This document shows positions 16,117 through 25,443 of a stretch of DNA of 64,000 nucleotides, one piece after another. How positions within the stretch are numbered: the stretch's first letter is position 1; each line of letters begins with the position of its first letter. A program made the position numbers and the translations under genes. The notes under the pieces were generated by a model that did not search any database, was not told the DNA's origin, and saw only the letters and a list, made by a program, of their open reading frames with translations. The DNA is from Halorientalis litorea (lineage in GTDB: Archaea; Halobacteriota; Halobacteria; Halobacteriales; Haloarculaceae), in NCBI RefSeq assembly GCF_023028225.1, contig NZ_CP095482.1, positions 1,798,001 through 1,862,000 on the forward strand. The letters are read 5' to 3'.

Positions 16117-16839
16117 ATGGACAGACGTGAGTCGCTTACGCTACTCGCCGGTGCGGCCGCGACGCTGGCCGGGTGCAACGGGTTGGCTGGGAGCTCTAGC
16201 TCGTCATCGGATGTCGCAGGGAACGGCGAGCGGACGGTCACGGACGGCCCCTCGTCCGGGACGGAGACGGACCCCGAGGCACTGCTCGTTCGTGTCGACA
16301 GCGACGGCAAGCCGGTCTGGCTCGCCGACTCCGACGGGGACGGTCAGCCGACGCCGCGTCGCCGGGAGCGACATCTCGACTCGGTCGTCGTCGATACCGA
16401 TGCCCGCGCGGACCGGCTCTCGATGGCCGACAGCGTGGACGCCGAAGCGGTTGGGTCGTTCCTCGACGCGACAGACTTCGACGCCGAGGCGGTGTACGTC
16501 GAGACGATTCGGGTCGAGGAGTGTTTCCGACTCGACCTCTGTCGCATCTCTTGGCAAGCCGACGAGGTGTCGACGGATTACAGTCGGCGTACCCGACCCT
16601 ACGACGAGCGGTGTGGTGTCGACGAACGGGTCTTCGAGACGCGACTCATCCGCATCCCAGACCCCCTCGACGCCGACGGCGTGCACGGCCACAGCACCTC
16701 TATCGGGACCGGTGCGTGCCACCGAAGCCGTCCCGGCCCCGATGCCGAGGTCGGCGACAGTTCGGGCGTGGCGACCGCTCCCGAGAGCGGCGAGGCGACA
16801 CCGGCCGAGGACAACGCGACGAACGGGGGTGGGCAGTGA
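16117..16839 (+). CDS. Lipoprotein of unknown function (first of a coupled pair)
   Basis: 240 residues. MDRRESLTLLAGAAATLAGC is a twin-arginine-like signal with lipobox (LAGC, Cys at 20), then a Ser-rich linker. The body (50-200) contains repeated valine/aspartate strands and two Cys-containing segments, EECFRLDLCRISWQADE and DERCGVDERVF. The C-terminal 40 residues are low-complexity (Glu/Ala/Thr/Asn). I do not recognise a family. The TGA stop shares its last base with the ATG of the next lipoprotein gene, so the two are coupled. It was started at 16117 because the signal begins there. Confidence 0.66.
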   Translation: MDRRESLTLLAGAAATLAGCNGLAGSSSSSSDVAGNGERTVTDGPSSGTETDPEALLVRVDSDGKPVWLADSDGDGQPTPRRRERHLDSVVVDTDARADRLSMADSVDAEAVGSFLDATDFDAEAVYVETIRVEECFRLDLCRISWQADEVSTDYSRRTRPYDERCGVDERVFETRLIRIPDPLDADGVHGHSTSIGTGACHRSRPGPDAEVGDSSGVATAPESGEATPAEDNATNGGGQ

Positions 16840-18143
16840 TGCGTGACGGGACGCCATCGACCGAGGGGACTCACCTGACCCGTCGTGGCCTGCTGGCCGT
16901 CGCCGGTGCGAGCGTCCTCGGGGGCTGTAGTTCCCTCGACGGCCTGGCGAGCGACAGTGAGTCGACGATTCGCGCGTACGACTTGCCGGACGTCGACGCG
17001 GACTCGATTCCAGAACCGGTCGTCGCGCCCTCGGTACCCGTCGACATCCACCCCGGATACTTCGCCAGTACCCGTGACCGGGTCACCAGTCTGCTCGCCG
17101 AACTGCCGACGCCGCTGGGACCCGACGACGTTCCGAACGGCCACGTCCGCCAACGTCTCACCGACGCCGCGGCGGCAGCCACCGAGGGACTCGACGAGGC
17201 ACGCACCGCTCGGACCGGACTGGTCGCGCTCCAGTCGCTCCGGGATGCGCGTGAACACGCCCGGTACGCGGCCGCCGGGTGGGCCGTCGCCGACCGCGGC
17301 CTGTCGGTCGACCCGCTCCAACGGGAACACGGGCGGGCCGTCACCGACGCGCGGTCAGTCCGGAACGACCACGAGTACGTCGGGACTGACCCCGTCGCGG
17401 CGGCACTGGTCCACGCCCGCATCGAGGACGCGCTGGAGTGGGTGACCGACAACGACCGGCCCCACACCCACAACGAGGGGGAACTGCTGACCGTCGCCGA
17501 GTGGGGGGAGACGGCCGAGTTGGCGCGGGCGTACGTCGCCGATGCCCGGCACTTGGACGACCGGCTTACCGCGTCGCTCCCCGACGACGCAGGGACCGTC
17601 GAGGGCGTCCTGACGCGGGCCGCGGAGTCGCTGTTTGCCGACATCCGCTCGCGTCGCGCGGCCCTCCCGCCGGAACCGACCGCCGAGGACTGGGGGCTCG
17701 TCGAACGAACCGTCCACGAACTCCGTCGGCAGGTCGACGACCCGAGGCAGGCCGGCGACGCGCCCGGACCGGCGAGTGCAGTCGTCGACGCGACCGACCG
17801 TCTCGCGAAGTTCCGAGCCTTCGACCGCGTCCGGGAGCGTGTCGACGCCGGGGAGATAACCAGTGCCGAGAGTGCCGAGGCGGTTCGCGAGGCCCGCACC
17901 ACTGCCTACGACGCCCTCGACACCGCACTCGAAGAAAGTCCGGACTCTGGGTTGGCGCGGACAGTCGTCAGCGACGCCTCGTGGCGCGTCTCACACGCCG
18001 ACCGGGAACTCTCGCGGTTCCGCGGTGACATCTCCCACGGGCGACTGGATAGCGTCCTCGAAGACTACATCGTCGCGACGGCCGTGGCACGGGCGACGCC
18101 GGCGGCCTGCCAGCAGACCGTCGACGCGCTCGAAACGGCCTGA
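16839..18143 (+). CDS. Tat lipoprotein, helical, unknown function (second of pair)
   Basis: 434 residues. TRRGLLAVAGASVLGGCSSL gives a twin-arginine motif and lipobox (LGGC). The rest is predominantly helical with regular Ala/Arg/Asp/Glu periodicity, for example RLTDAAAAATEGLDEARTAR and EAVREARTTAYDALDTALEE, suggesting a long helical bundle on the outer face of the membrane. No known domain is recognised. Its ATG overlaps the preceding stop (TGATG at 16837-16841), so it is probably translated together with the smaller lipoprotein and may form a complex with it. Confidence 0.68.
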   Translation: MRDGTPSTEGTHLTRRGLLAVAGASVLGGCSSLDGLASDSESTIRAYDLPDVDADSIPEPVVAPSVPVDIHPGYFASTRDRVTSLLAELPTPLGPDDVPNGHVRQRLTDAAAAATEGLDEARTARTGLVALQSLRDAREHARYAAAGWAVADRGLSVDPLQREHGRAVTDARSVRNDHEYVGTDPVAAALVHARIEDALEWVTDNDRPHTHNEGELLTVAEWGETAELARAYVADARHLDDRLTASLPDDAGTVEGVLTRAAESLFADIRSRRAALPPEPTAEDWGLVERTVHELRRQVDDPRQAGDAPGPASAVVDATDRLAKFRAFDRVRERVDAGEITSAESAEAVREARTTAYDALDTALEESPDSGLARTVVSDASWRVSHADRELSRFRGDISHGRLDSVLEDYIVATAVARATPAACQQTVDALETA

Positions 18144-18299
18144 ACGACGACAGAACGGGAGGACACGCACGACTGGGACTCGACCGACAGTCAGCACCGC
18201 CGGGAACACCCGCTGTGTCACCCCCGACCACGGTCAGTCGTGCGGGTGCTTATTGTCGTTCGTCGTGTTGGTTACTAATAATAACGTGATGCGCTACCG

Positions 18300-21200
18300 A
18301 TGACACTCGCGCACGGGACACTTCAAGTGGCCACATTGGGGGGCCGTGACATCGCCGAGCGACTCCACGGTACGACGACAGACGCCGGGAACCGACTCAC
18401 TGCTACGCCACGAACACCGGACGAACTGTCCGAAACCGACGACTTCGACTGTCTCCTCCTCGACCAGTGCCGCAGTACGGACTGGCAGGATACGTTGCGC
18501 CGAGTGAGCGAGACACACTCCGAGGCTCCGGTCGTCGTCCTCGTCGCTGCGGACGCGACAACTGACACAACAGCGGCACTCGAGGCGGGCGCGAGCAGTA
18601 CGCTTCCCCGGTCGCTGCCCGCGACAGACCCTGGCACTGTCGTGGCCCATCTCGAGACGATCGTCGAGGGGCACGCGACTGGCCACCGGGGCCGACGGCG
18701 GGAACGCGAGTACGAGCAGATTTTCGACGGCGTCAACGACGCTATCGCCGTCCACGACCCCGAGACTGGCGACATGCTGGCGGTGAACGAGACGATGTGC
18801 GACATCACCGGCTACGACGAGGAGGCCCTCCTCGAACGCGGGGCGGAGGGGCTGACAGTCTCGACCCCGGAGTTCGACCCCGAGCAGGTCTCGTCGGTCA
18901 TCGACCGCGTGATGGCTGGCGAAGCTGTCGAACCGTACGAACAGGCGATAGAGACGGCTACAGGCACCACCAAGTGGTTCGAGGTGAATCCGACGCGTGC
19001 GGTCATCGACGGGGAAGAGCGGTTCCTCGCCATCTCCCGCGACGTGACGGCGCGCCGGGAACGGCAGTCTCAGTTGGCGACCGAACGCGACCGCTGGTCG
19101 GTGCTGTTCGAGAACACGCCGGACCCGATAATGGGCGTCGAGTTCGTCGACGGCGACCCGTACATCACCGAGGTCAATCCGGCCTTCGAGGACGCGTTCG
19201 GGTTCGAGGCGGACGCCGCGACTGACCGGCCGATAGCGGACGTCATCGTCCCGGAAGACGAACGCGAGGGATACGAGGAAATCCGGCAGCAGGCACTCGC
19301 CGGGGAGTCGGTCGAGGCAGAAGTCCGCCGAGAGACCGACGACGGCCGCCGGACCTTCCTGCTCAGAGTGCTCCCGTTCGTGAGTGGCGGCGACCGCCAC
19401 GCGTACGTCTGGTACACGGACATCACGGAGCGGCGCGAGCGCGAGCGTGCCATCGAGGAGGAGCGACAGAAGTACTCGACGCTCGTCGAGCAAAGTACCG
19501 ACGGCGTCGCCGTCGTTCGGGACGGGGAGTACGTGTTCGTCAACGAGCAGTTCACCGACATCACGGATTACTCCGCCGAGGAACTTTTCGAGATGCCCTT
19601 CGAGGCGGTGTTCGCGCCCGAATCGCGTGCGCTGATACGCGAACGCTACGAGCGTCGCGTGGCCGGTGAGTCGCCGCCGAGTCAGTACGATGTCGAGGTG
19701 GAGACGGCGACGGGCGACCGGCGGACACTCGAACTGGCAGTCTCGCGCATCCGCCACGAGGGTGAACCTGCGACGATGGCGAACTTCCGGGATGTCACCG
19801 AGCGGCGCGAACGCGAACGGGCGGTCGAGCAACTCCAGACCGCGACGGAGCGACTCCAAGACGTCGACACGGCCGAAGCGGTCTACGACATCGCCGTCGA
19901 GACGGCACAGGACGTGCTGGGACTACCCATGACAGCCTGCTGGCAGCACCGCGAAGAGCGCGACCGTCTGGAGTACGTCGCGGGAACCGACCCCGTCGAG
20001 GCGATGGACGACGGCCCCGTCTCGTTCACGCCGGGCGACGTGGAGTACGAGGTGTTCGAGGCCGAGGACGCGACGACGTACAATCCGAGTGACCACCACC
20101 CACACAACCCGCTCGACCGGTGCATCGTCGTTCCGGTCGGTGACTGGGGACTGCTCGCCGCCGGCGAGCGCGGTCAGGACGCGTACGAACCGTACCTCGT
20201 CGACGTGATGCAGGTACTCGCGGGTCACACCGCGAGCGCGCTCGAACGCGTCCACCGGGCCGAACAACTCCGCGAGAGCGAACGCCGTCTCGGTGCTATC
20301 GTCGACCGCATCGACGAGGCGATATTCCTCGCGCCGGCGACCGAACTCGACGAGAGCGCTCCCGCTGCGGAGTTCGTGAGTTCCGGGTACGAGGACATCT
20401 GGGGACAGCCACTCGAGCGCATTCAGGAGACACACGACGAGGCCTTCTTCTCGACGCTCCACCCCGAGGACTACGACGGGTATCGCGCGTTCGTCGAGGG
20501 AATCGTCGCCGACATCGAGCGCGGTGAGCCACGCGACAGGTACACCCGCGAGTACCGCATCCGACGCCCCGACGGCGACATCCGGTGGGTCAGGTCGGAG
20601 TATTATCCGACGGACTGGGTAGACGACCGACCACGAATCATCGTCGCGAGTCGGGACGTGACGGCGCGCAAAGAGCGCGAGCAGACGCTCGAGTCCTTCC
20701 ACGACGCGACGGCGGAACTGACGACTGCCGACACGGCCGCCGAAGCCAGTCGGACCGCGGTGGAAGCGGCGGCGAGCGTGTTCGACCTGCCGGAGACCGT
20801 TGTGTACCGGTACGACGACGAGTCCGGACGGCTCGACCCGGCGGCGACCGGACCCGAGTTACCGCCCACGGCGGAACTCGCCGCACTGACCCCCGAACAG
20901 GAACCCGCGTGGGCCGCGTTCGTCGACGAACGGATGCGACGAATCGAGGACGGTAGGGACGCGCTTACGGACGGCGTTCCGGACGAGACGGCACTCCTGT
21001 TCCCGCTCGGTGGTAACGGGCTGCTCGTCGTGTGGCAGCCGGGTGACTCCTTCGATACGGACGCCGCGAGCATTCTCGCCGCGACGCTCGAAGCGGCACT
21101 CAATCGACTCCGTGGCGAACGCCGTCTCGAATCCAGACGCGCCGAACTCGAAGCACAAACCGAGCGAGCGCGCCGCTTGGAGTCCATCGCGGAACTCACC

Positions 21201-22367
21201 CAGCGCGTCGAAGCCGCGATAACCACCGAGTCCTCACGGGAGGGTATTCAGGAGGCGGTGTGTGCCGAGTTGACCGACGTCGACCCGTTCGACGCCGCGT
21301 GGGTCGTCGAGGCGGAAGTCGGGACTGACATCCTGCGACCGCGAGCGACCGCCGGAATATCACGCGACGACGTCGAGCAGATTCTGGCAGACACGGACGC
21401 GACCGACGACCTGAACCCGGCGGCTGAGGCGTGGCAGGCGGGACGGTCCGCCGTCAGCAACGACCTCGTCGGGGGACGACGGCAGGGCGACTGGCGACAA
21501 CGCCTCCTCCGTCGCGGTGTCAGGTCGGTCTGTTCCATCCCGCTCTCCTACGAGGGTGTCACACACGGCGTCCTCACGGTACTTGCGGACGAACCGGACG
21601 CGTTCGGTGACAGAGAGGTCGACGTCCTCGCACAACTCGGCACGTCTATCGGGTACGCAATCACCGCGGCCGACCGACAGCGCGCGCTCGAATCCGACGA
21701 CACGCTCGAACTCGAGTTCCGGGGCGACGGGACGGACCTGCCGATGGCCCGTCTGGCAGGACGCCTCGACTGTCGGGTCCGTCACCGGCGGACGGTCCGC
21801 CGACAGGACGGGGCGGTCAGCGTCTACTACAGGCTCGAAGGCGACCTCCCTGAAGAACTAACGGCCCCGGCAGACGCCGTGTTGCCCGGCGACGTGACGG
21901 TCGTCTCACGACGGGACGGCGTGGCAGTCATCGAACGGCGTGGCTCGTCGTGGTTCGGGTCCTTGATATCCGAGTACGGCGGCCTCCTCCGTCGCGCCCG
22001 CGGCACCGACGACGGTGTCAGACTGGTCGTCGAACTCCCGAGCGAGACGGACACACGAACCATCGTCGAGCGAATCCAGGACGAACTCGTCGGGGTCGAA
22101 CTCTACGCTCAGCGACACCATCGAGAGACTGGAGCGACACCGCGGGAACTCCACGACCGACTCGAACGGCGGCTGAGCGACCGCCAGTACGAAGCACTGG
22201 AGACCGCACAGGCGATGGGTTACTTCCAGTGGCCGCGCGAGAACAGCGGTGAGGACGTCGCCGACGCCCTCGGCATCACACAGCCGACCGTGAACAAACA
22301 CATCAGGCTCGGTGAACAGACGGTGTTCGACCTGCTGTTCGGGTCTCACGATGGGTCCACGTCCTGA
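18300..22367 (+). CDS. Bat-type multi-sensor transcription regulator (PAS/GAF/HTH_10)
   Basis: 1355 residues, a one-component regulator of the bacterio-opsin-activator type. In order: a receiver-like domain (about 1-120; FDCLLLDQ keeps one Asp, but the N-terminal acidic pair and C-terminal Lys are missing), PAS domains at about 138-250, 262-380 and 388-505 (closing in RDVTARRER, TDITERRER and RDVTERRER), a GAF domain (about 515-660), a fourth PAS with PAC (about 670-800; DGDIRWVRSEYYPTDW), two more GAF domains (about 810-950 and 975-1125), the BAT domain (about 1135-1285) and the C-terminal HTH_10 (about 1292-1345; LSDRQYEALETAQAMGYFQW, ALGITQPTVNKHIRLGE). No histidine kinase domain is present. 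It probably senses redox, light or small ligands and binds DNA directly. Stand-alone gene; targets unknown. Confidence 0.9.
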   Translation: MTLAHGTLQVATLGGRDIAERLHGTTTDAGNRLTATPRTPDELSETDDFDCLLLDQCRSTDWQDTLRRVSETHSEAPVVVLVAADATTDTTAALEAGASSTLPRSLPATDPGTVVAHLETIVEGHATGHRGRRREREYEQIFDGVNDAIAVHDPETGDMLAVNETMCDITGYDEEALLERGAEGLTVSTPEFDPEQVSSVIDRVMAGEAVEPYEQAIETATGTTKWFEVNPTRAVIDGEERFLAISRDVTARRERQSQLATERDRWSVLFENTPDPIMGVEFVDGDPYITEVNPAFEDAFGFEADAATDRPIADVIVPEDEREGYEEIRQQALAGESVEAEVRRETDDGRRTFLLRVLPFVSGGDRHAYVWYTDITERRERERAIEEERQKYSTLVEQSTDGVAVVRDGEYVFVNEQFTDITDYSAEELFEMPFEAVFAPESRALIRERYERRVAGESPPSQYDVEVETATGDRRTLELAVSRIRHEGEPATMANFRDVTERRERERAVEQLQTATERLQDVDTAEAVYDIAVETAQDVLGLPMTACWQHREERDRLEYVAGTDPVEAMDDGPVSFTPGDVEYEVFEAEDATTYNPSDHHPHNPLDRCIVVPVGDWGLLAAGERGQDAYEPYLVDVMQVLAGHTASALERVHRAEQLRESERRLGAIVDRIDEAIFLAPATELDESAPAAEFVSSGYEDIWGQPLERIQETHDEAFFSTLHPEDYDGYRAFVEGIVADIERGEPRDRYTREYRIRRPDGDIRWVRSEYYPTDWVDDRPRIIVASRDVTARKEREQTLESFHDATAELTTADTAAEASRTAVEAAASVFDLPETVVYRYDDESGRLDPAATGPELPPTAELAALTPEQEPAWAAFVDERMRRIEDGRDALTDGVPDETALLFPLGGNGLLVVWQPGDSFDTDAASILAATLEAALNRLRGERRLESRRAELEAQTERARRLESIAELTQRVEAAITTESSREGIQEAVCAELTDVDPFDAAWVVEAEVGTDILRPRATAGISRDDVEQILADTDATDDLNPAAEAWQAGRSAVSNDLVGGRRQGDWRQRLLRRGVRSVCSIPLSYEGVTHGVLTVLADEPDAFGDREVDVLAQLGTSIGYAITAADRQRALESDDTLELEFRGDGTDLPMARLAGRLDCRVRHRRTVRRQDGAVSVYYRLEGDLPEELTAPADAVLPGDVTVVSRRDGVAVIERRGSSWFGSLISEYGGLLRRARGTDDGVRLVVELPSETDTRTIVERIQDELVGVELYAQRHHRETGATPRELHDRLERRLSDRQYEALETAQAMGYFQWPRENSGEDVADALGITQPTVNKHIRLGEQTVFDLLFGSHDGSTS

Positions 22368-22521
22368 AGGCGAGACCGAAACGCCGCGGGGGACAGACGA
22401 CGGGTACGTGTTCTCGGGGGGCCGTGGGTGCGGGGGCAGGGACGTGAATGTCGAACGGATGGCGGGCCGAAGCGGGAGAGGGCAGCGGGGACCGGTCGGC
22501 GGCTGATGACGGGCGGGAGCG

Positions 22522-22917
22522 TCAGTCGCTCGCAGCGTCTCGAACCCGAACGCTGCTATCGAACCCGTCTTCACGGACGCGGAACGCGACTTCGTCGAGA
22601 GCCAGACGGAACCCCTGTCTGTGGTGCCCGTCTGCCTCCGGCCGTACCCGCGACTCGACGACGCCAGCGTCAGTCAACCGGTCGAGTCGCCGGTATACCG
22701 TCGGGCGAGACATCTCACACTGGTCCGCGATGTCTCTGGCTGGCATCTCACCGCCGGCCAACGCTCGCAGGATATCACAGACGTACTCGTCACCGAGTAG
22801 GTCGAGGAGTTCCTCGACCGGGATATCCGGCGAGTCGTCCGACTCGTCGTGTCCACCCGGGGACCGGGCGGTGGGCGGTGCGGAACTCGACCGGGTCTGA
22901 CTCTCGTTCACCGTCAT
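22522..22917 (-). CDS. Winged-helix (ArsR-like) transcription regulator
   Basis: 131 residues starting MTVNESQTRSSSAPPTARSP. An unstructured N-terminus of about 45 residues precedes a winged helix (about 45-110): ELLDLLGDEYVCDILRALAG, MPARDIADQCEMSRPTVYRR (recognition helix) and LDRLTDAGVVESRVRPEADG (wing). This haloarchaeal ArsR-like type usually represses or activates adjacent genes. It is convergent with the Bat-type gene and divergent from the FAD-monooxygenase-like gene, which may be its target. The frame is open for 14 more codons; the chosen ATG begins the acidic/Ser-rich head usual in these proteins. Confidence 0.82.
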   Translation of the reverse strand: MTVNESQTRSSSAPPTARSPGGHDESDDSPDIPVEELLDLLGDEYVCDILRALAGGEMPARDIADQCEMSRPTVYRRLDRLTDAGVVESRVRPEADGHHRQGFRLALDEVAFRVREDGFDSSVRVRDAASD

Positions 22918-23198
22918 CGAATAGGACAACGACCCGAACCCTCCACAACGTGGTGGCAACGCTGACTGACTGTGATGCCAACAGGGGGCTATCTATAATG
23001 ACCGGGGCGCGGCAGCCGCCGCCGACGGTGCGGAGTCGCGACGGACTCGTCGGTTCTCAGAGCCAGAAACACGCGCCACCCGTTTAGGGGACACTCCGTC
23101 CTATGCTCGCTTATGGATACGCGGACACCGAGGCGTGCGTCGTCGGACGGAAGCCGCCGTTCGCGGGCGACCGACTCCCCAGCCCAGTCGGTGAGCGG

Positions 23199-24401
23199 AT
23201 GACGCGGGTGCCAACCGACTGCGACAGTCTGCGACACGACGGGGGCCGACACGGACGGGCCGACCGGACGGTGCCCGACCACAGACACGACCGGCAGGTA
23301 CTGGTCGTCGGTGACGACCTGACGGCCGCGACCGCTGCTGGGTTTCTCGAACAGGCTGGCCTCGACCCGGTACTGGTACCGCCCTCGAACGCAGGAACGC
23401 ACTCGGCAACTGTCACGCTCTGGCACTCGGGGCTGGTACTGCTCGAACGGCTCGGTCTCAGGCGACCAGTCGAACGACTCGGCACGCGCCTCGACCGACT
23501 GAACTGCCCGTCTGCCGGGTCCTCGTGGGCGGGCGAACGGACGGACGTACCCACGCTCCTCGCCGTCCGGCGGGACAGCCTTCGGAACCTGCTCGACCGA
23601 CGGGTCCGTGACCGCGTTCGGACGGTCCAGCGACCGGTGATAGGGGTCACACCGACCGCGGCGGGTGTCGACGTGACGTTCGACCACGGGCTGGAGGAAT
23701 CCTTCGATGCCGTCGTCACGACGGACCCGAGGCTGCTGCCGGTGGCCGGGACACGACCCGGCTCGACGACCGTCCACGTCTGGGAGTTCGACTGGCCGAC
23801 TACGGTTCCCGCTCCGAGCAGTCCGACGGAGGCGTGGGGACACGACCACGCCGCCTTCTCCGTTCCCGCCGGGGACGGGGCCCACGTTCGCCTCGTCTCG
23901 GTCGCCGAGCAGACACGCGCGACTCCCGTCGACGTCGAGGCACTCGACGCACAGTTCGGGGACCGCTTCGAGTCCGGGTCGTTCGGGAACCCGCTCACCG
24001 CCCTCGACCGGCACGCGCTCCAGTACCGGCAGTTTCCACACGCCGTCCCGGTGTCGATTCGCGCCGACGGCGTGGCACTCGCCGGTCCGTCGACACGCTC
24101 GTCGCTTCCGGGGGACTGCTTGGGAACTGCACTGGGGGTCGAGGACGCGTGGGTTCTCGCGGACACGCTCGCGTACGGCCCCTCGGAACGGGCGGCCGCA
24201 CTCGCCGCGTACGAAACTCGCCGCCGCCGCCGGCAGACGGAACTGACGCGCCACGCGATGGACCAACTCCCGCTCGCCCGAACGCCGGCACGTCTCTCAC
24301 CGCGACTGTCACGGCTGTGTGCCACACGCGCGCTCGCGTTCCGTCACGTCACTGGGGAGCCGACACCCGACTTCGCCCACGCAGTCCCTGATTCGCTGTG
24401 A
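23199..24401 (+). CDS. FAD-dependent monooxygenase-like protein with degenerate cofactor motifs
   Basis: About 400 residues with the overall plan of the UbiH/PHBH-type flavin monooxygenases: an N-terminal strand and helix QVLVVGDDLTAATAAGFLEQ, TLWHSGLVLLERLGLRRPVE, a middle DAVVTTDPRLLPVAG, and a late GVALAGPSTRSSLPGDCLGT followed by ALGVEDAWVLADTLAYGPSE. The glycine-rich FAD loop (GxGxxG) has become GDDLTAA, and the second FAD motif (GDAAH) has become GPSTRS, so FAD binding is doubtful. The frame is open from an ATG at 23103; I prefer the ATG at 23199, preceded by GGTGAG, because possible TATA elements lie between about 23083 and 23116. Divergent from a winged-helix regulator. Confidence 0.6.
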   Translation: MTRVPTDCDSLRHDGGRHGRADRTVPDHRHDRQVLVVGDDLTAATAAGFLEQAGLDPVLVPPSNAGTHSATVTLWHSGLVLLERLGLRRPVERLGTRLDRLNCPSAGSSWAGERTDVPTLLAVRRDSLRNLLDRRVRDRVRTVQRPVIGVTPTAAGVDVTFDHGLEESFDAVVTTDPRLLPVAGTRPGSTTVHVWEFDWPTTVPAPSSPTEAWGHDHAAFSVPAGDGAHVRLVSVAEQTRATPVDVEALDAQFGDRFESGSFGNPLTALDRHALQYRQFPHAVPVSIRADGVALAGPSTRSSLPGDCLGTALGVEDAWVLADTLAYGPSERAAALAAYETRRRRRQTELTRHAMDQLPLARTPARLSPRLSRLCATRALAFRHVTGEPTPDFAHAVPDSL

Positions 24402-24464
24402 GCGTGTTTCCGGCCCAGAAACAGTGGTCGCCGATATAGGTAGCCGGGGCCGCTACACGTACGT

Positions 24465-24833
24465 ATGGCCCCCGAATTCCGGCGACAGAACCGAACCCGC
24501 GAGGCCGTTACGTTCCCCTCCACCGCCGAGCAACCGGCCGTCAGCGACGAGAGCGTCGTCGTTCGGAACTACGACAGCGCGGACGCACACGAAGTTACCG
24601 TCCGACTGCTCGACGCCGACGACGAGGTGGTGTTCAGTCAGACGAACGTCGTCCCTCCCCAAGCAGTCGTGAGCATCTTCGAGCCACTCGACCGGGGCGT
24701 GTACTGCGTCGAGGCACAGTTGACGGACGCTGAACTCGACAGTGCCGAGTGTCTCGTCGGGAGTGGGCCGGACGAAACCGCCCTCGTCGAACTCGGGAAC
24801 GGCATCGTGAGTGTCGTCGACGGCATTCTCTAG
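24465..24833 (+). CDS. Conserved small protein, beta-sandwich-like, unknown function
   Basis: 122 residues. The chain alternates short strands (ESVVVRNYDSADAHEVTVRL, DEVVFSQTNVVPPQAVVSIF, VYCVEAQLTDAELDSAECLV) as in an Ig-like or CARDB-type fold, without a signal peptide, so it is probably cytoplasmic. Two Cys residues sit 20 apart. I do not recognise a family. It lies 63 nt after the FAD-monooxygenase-like gene and 140 nt before a winged-helix regulator on the same strand, so the three may be related. Confidence 0.6.
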   Translation: MAPEFRRQNRTREAVTFPSTAEQPAVSDESVVVRNYDSADAHEVTVRLLDADDEVVFSQTNVVPPQAVVSIFEPLDRGVYCVEAQLTDAELDSAECLVGSGPDETALVELGNGIVSVVDGIL

Positions 24834-24973
24834 ACGGCCGCCCCGTCTAACGGCGAGGTCCGGCCGCATGCCGGTTCTGGTCGGCCAGTTGGCACCGGAG
24901 ACGGACCGCTGTTTCCCGTTCTGAAACACTGCGGGTCGGTATACGTCGATGGAGTTGGAACTGACAGGTACTG

Positions 24974-25381
24974 ATGGGAGAGAGCATCTTTCCGACGGAG
25001 TCGAACACCACAGAACCCGACCGGGAGCCGAGATTCGTACCGCTCGAAGACGCCGGTGCGATGCTCGACGCACTCGCCTCGGGGACGGCACGGACGATAG
25101 TCGCGTCACTGAGGGAGGAACCGAAGACGCCGTCAGTCCTCGCCGAGAGCGCGGGCACGTCGCTACAGAACACACTCCATCACCTGAGCCAGTTGGCGGA
25201 CGTCGAACTCGTAGAGCCAGTCGACACCCAGTACTCCACTCGCGGGCGGGAGATGAGCGTCTACGCACTGCAGTCCGAACCGGTCGTCATCTGTGCCGGC
25301 GACGAGTCCGCCGACGCCGAGGTCGCGCGACTAACCGAATCGCAACCGTGGACGACCCCGGAGTTCGCCGAATCGGACTGA
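24974..25381 (+). CDS. Winged-helix (ArsR-like) transcription regulator
   Basis: 135 residues. The winged helix spans about 25-100: MLDALASGTARTIVASLREE, TPSVLAESAGTSLQNTLHHL (recognition helix) and ADVELVEPVDTQYSTRGREM (wing), then SVYALQSEPVVICAGDE as the closing strand. This is the haloarchaeal ArsR-type group often found beside the genes it controls. It is the second such regulator within 2.5 kb, flanking the FAD-monooxygenase-like gene with the one at 22522. Metal-binding Cys pairs of true ArsR are absent, so the signal is unknown. Confidence 0.84.
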   Translation: MGESIFPTESNTTEPDREPRFVPLEDAGAMLDALASGTARTIVASLREEPKTPSVLAESAGTSLQNTLHHLSQLADVELVEPVDTQYSTRGREMSVYALQSEPVVICAGDESADAEVARLTESQPWTTPEFAESD

Positions 25382-25443
25382 CCCGGTTGCCGCCCGTAAC
25401 TGCCCGTTCAGCGTGTGATGACACGTCGCCCCACGGACTGTGT

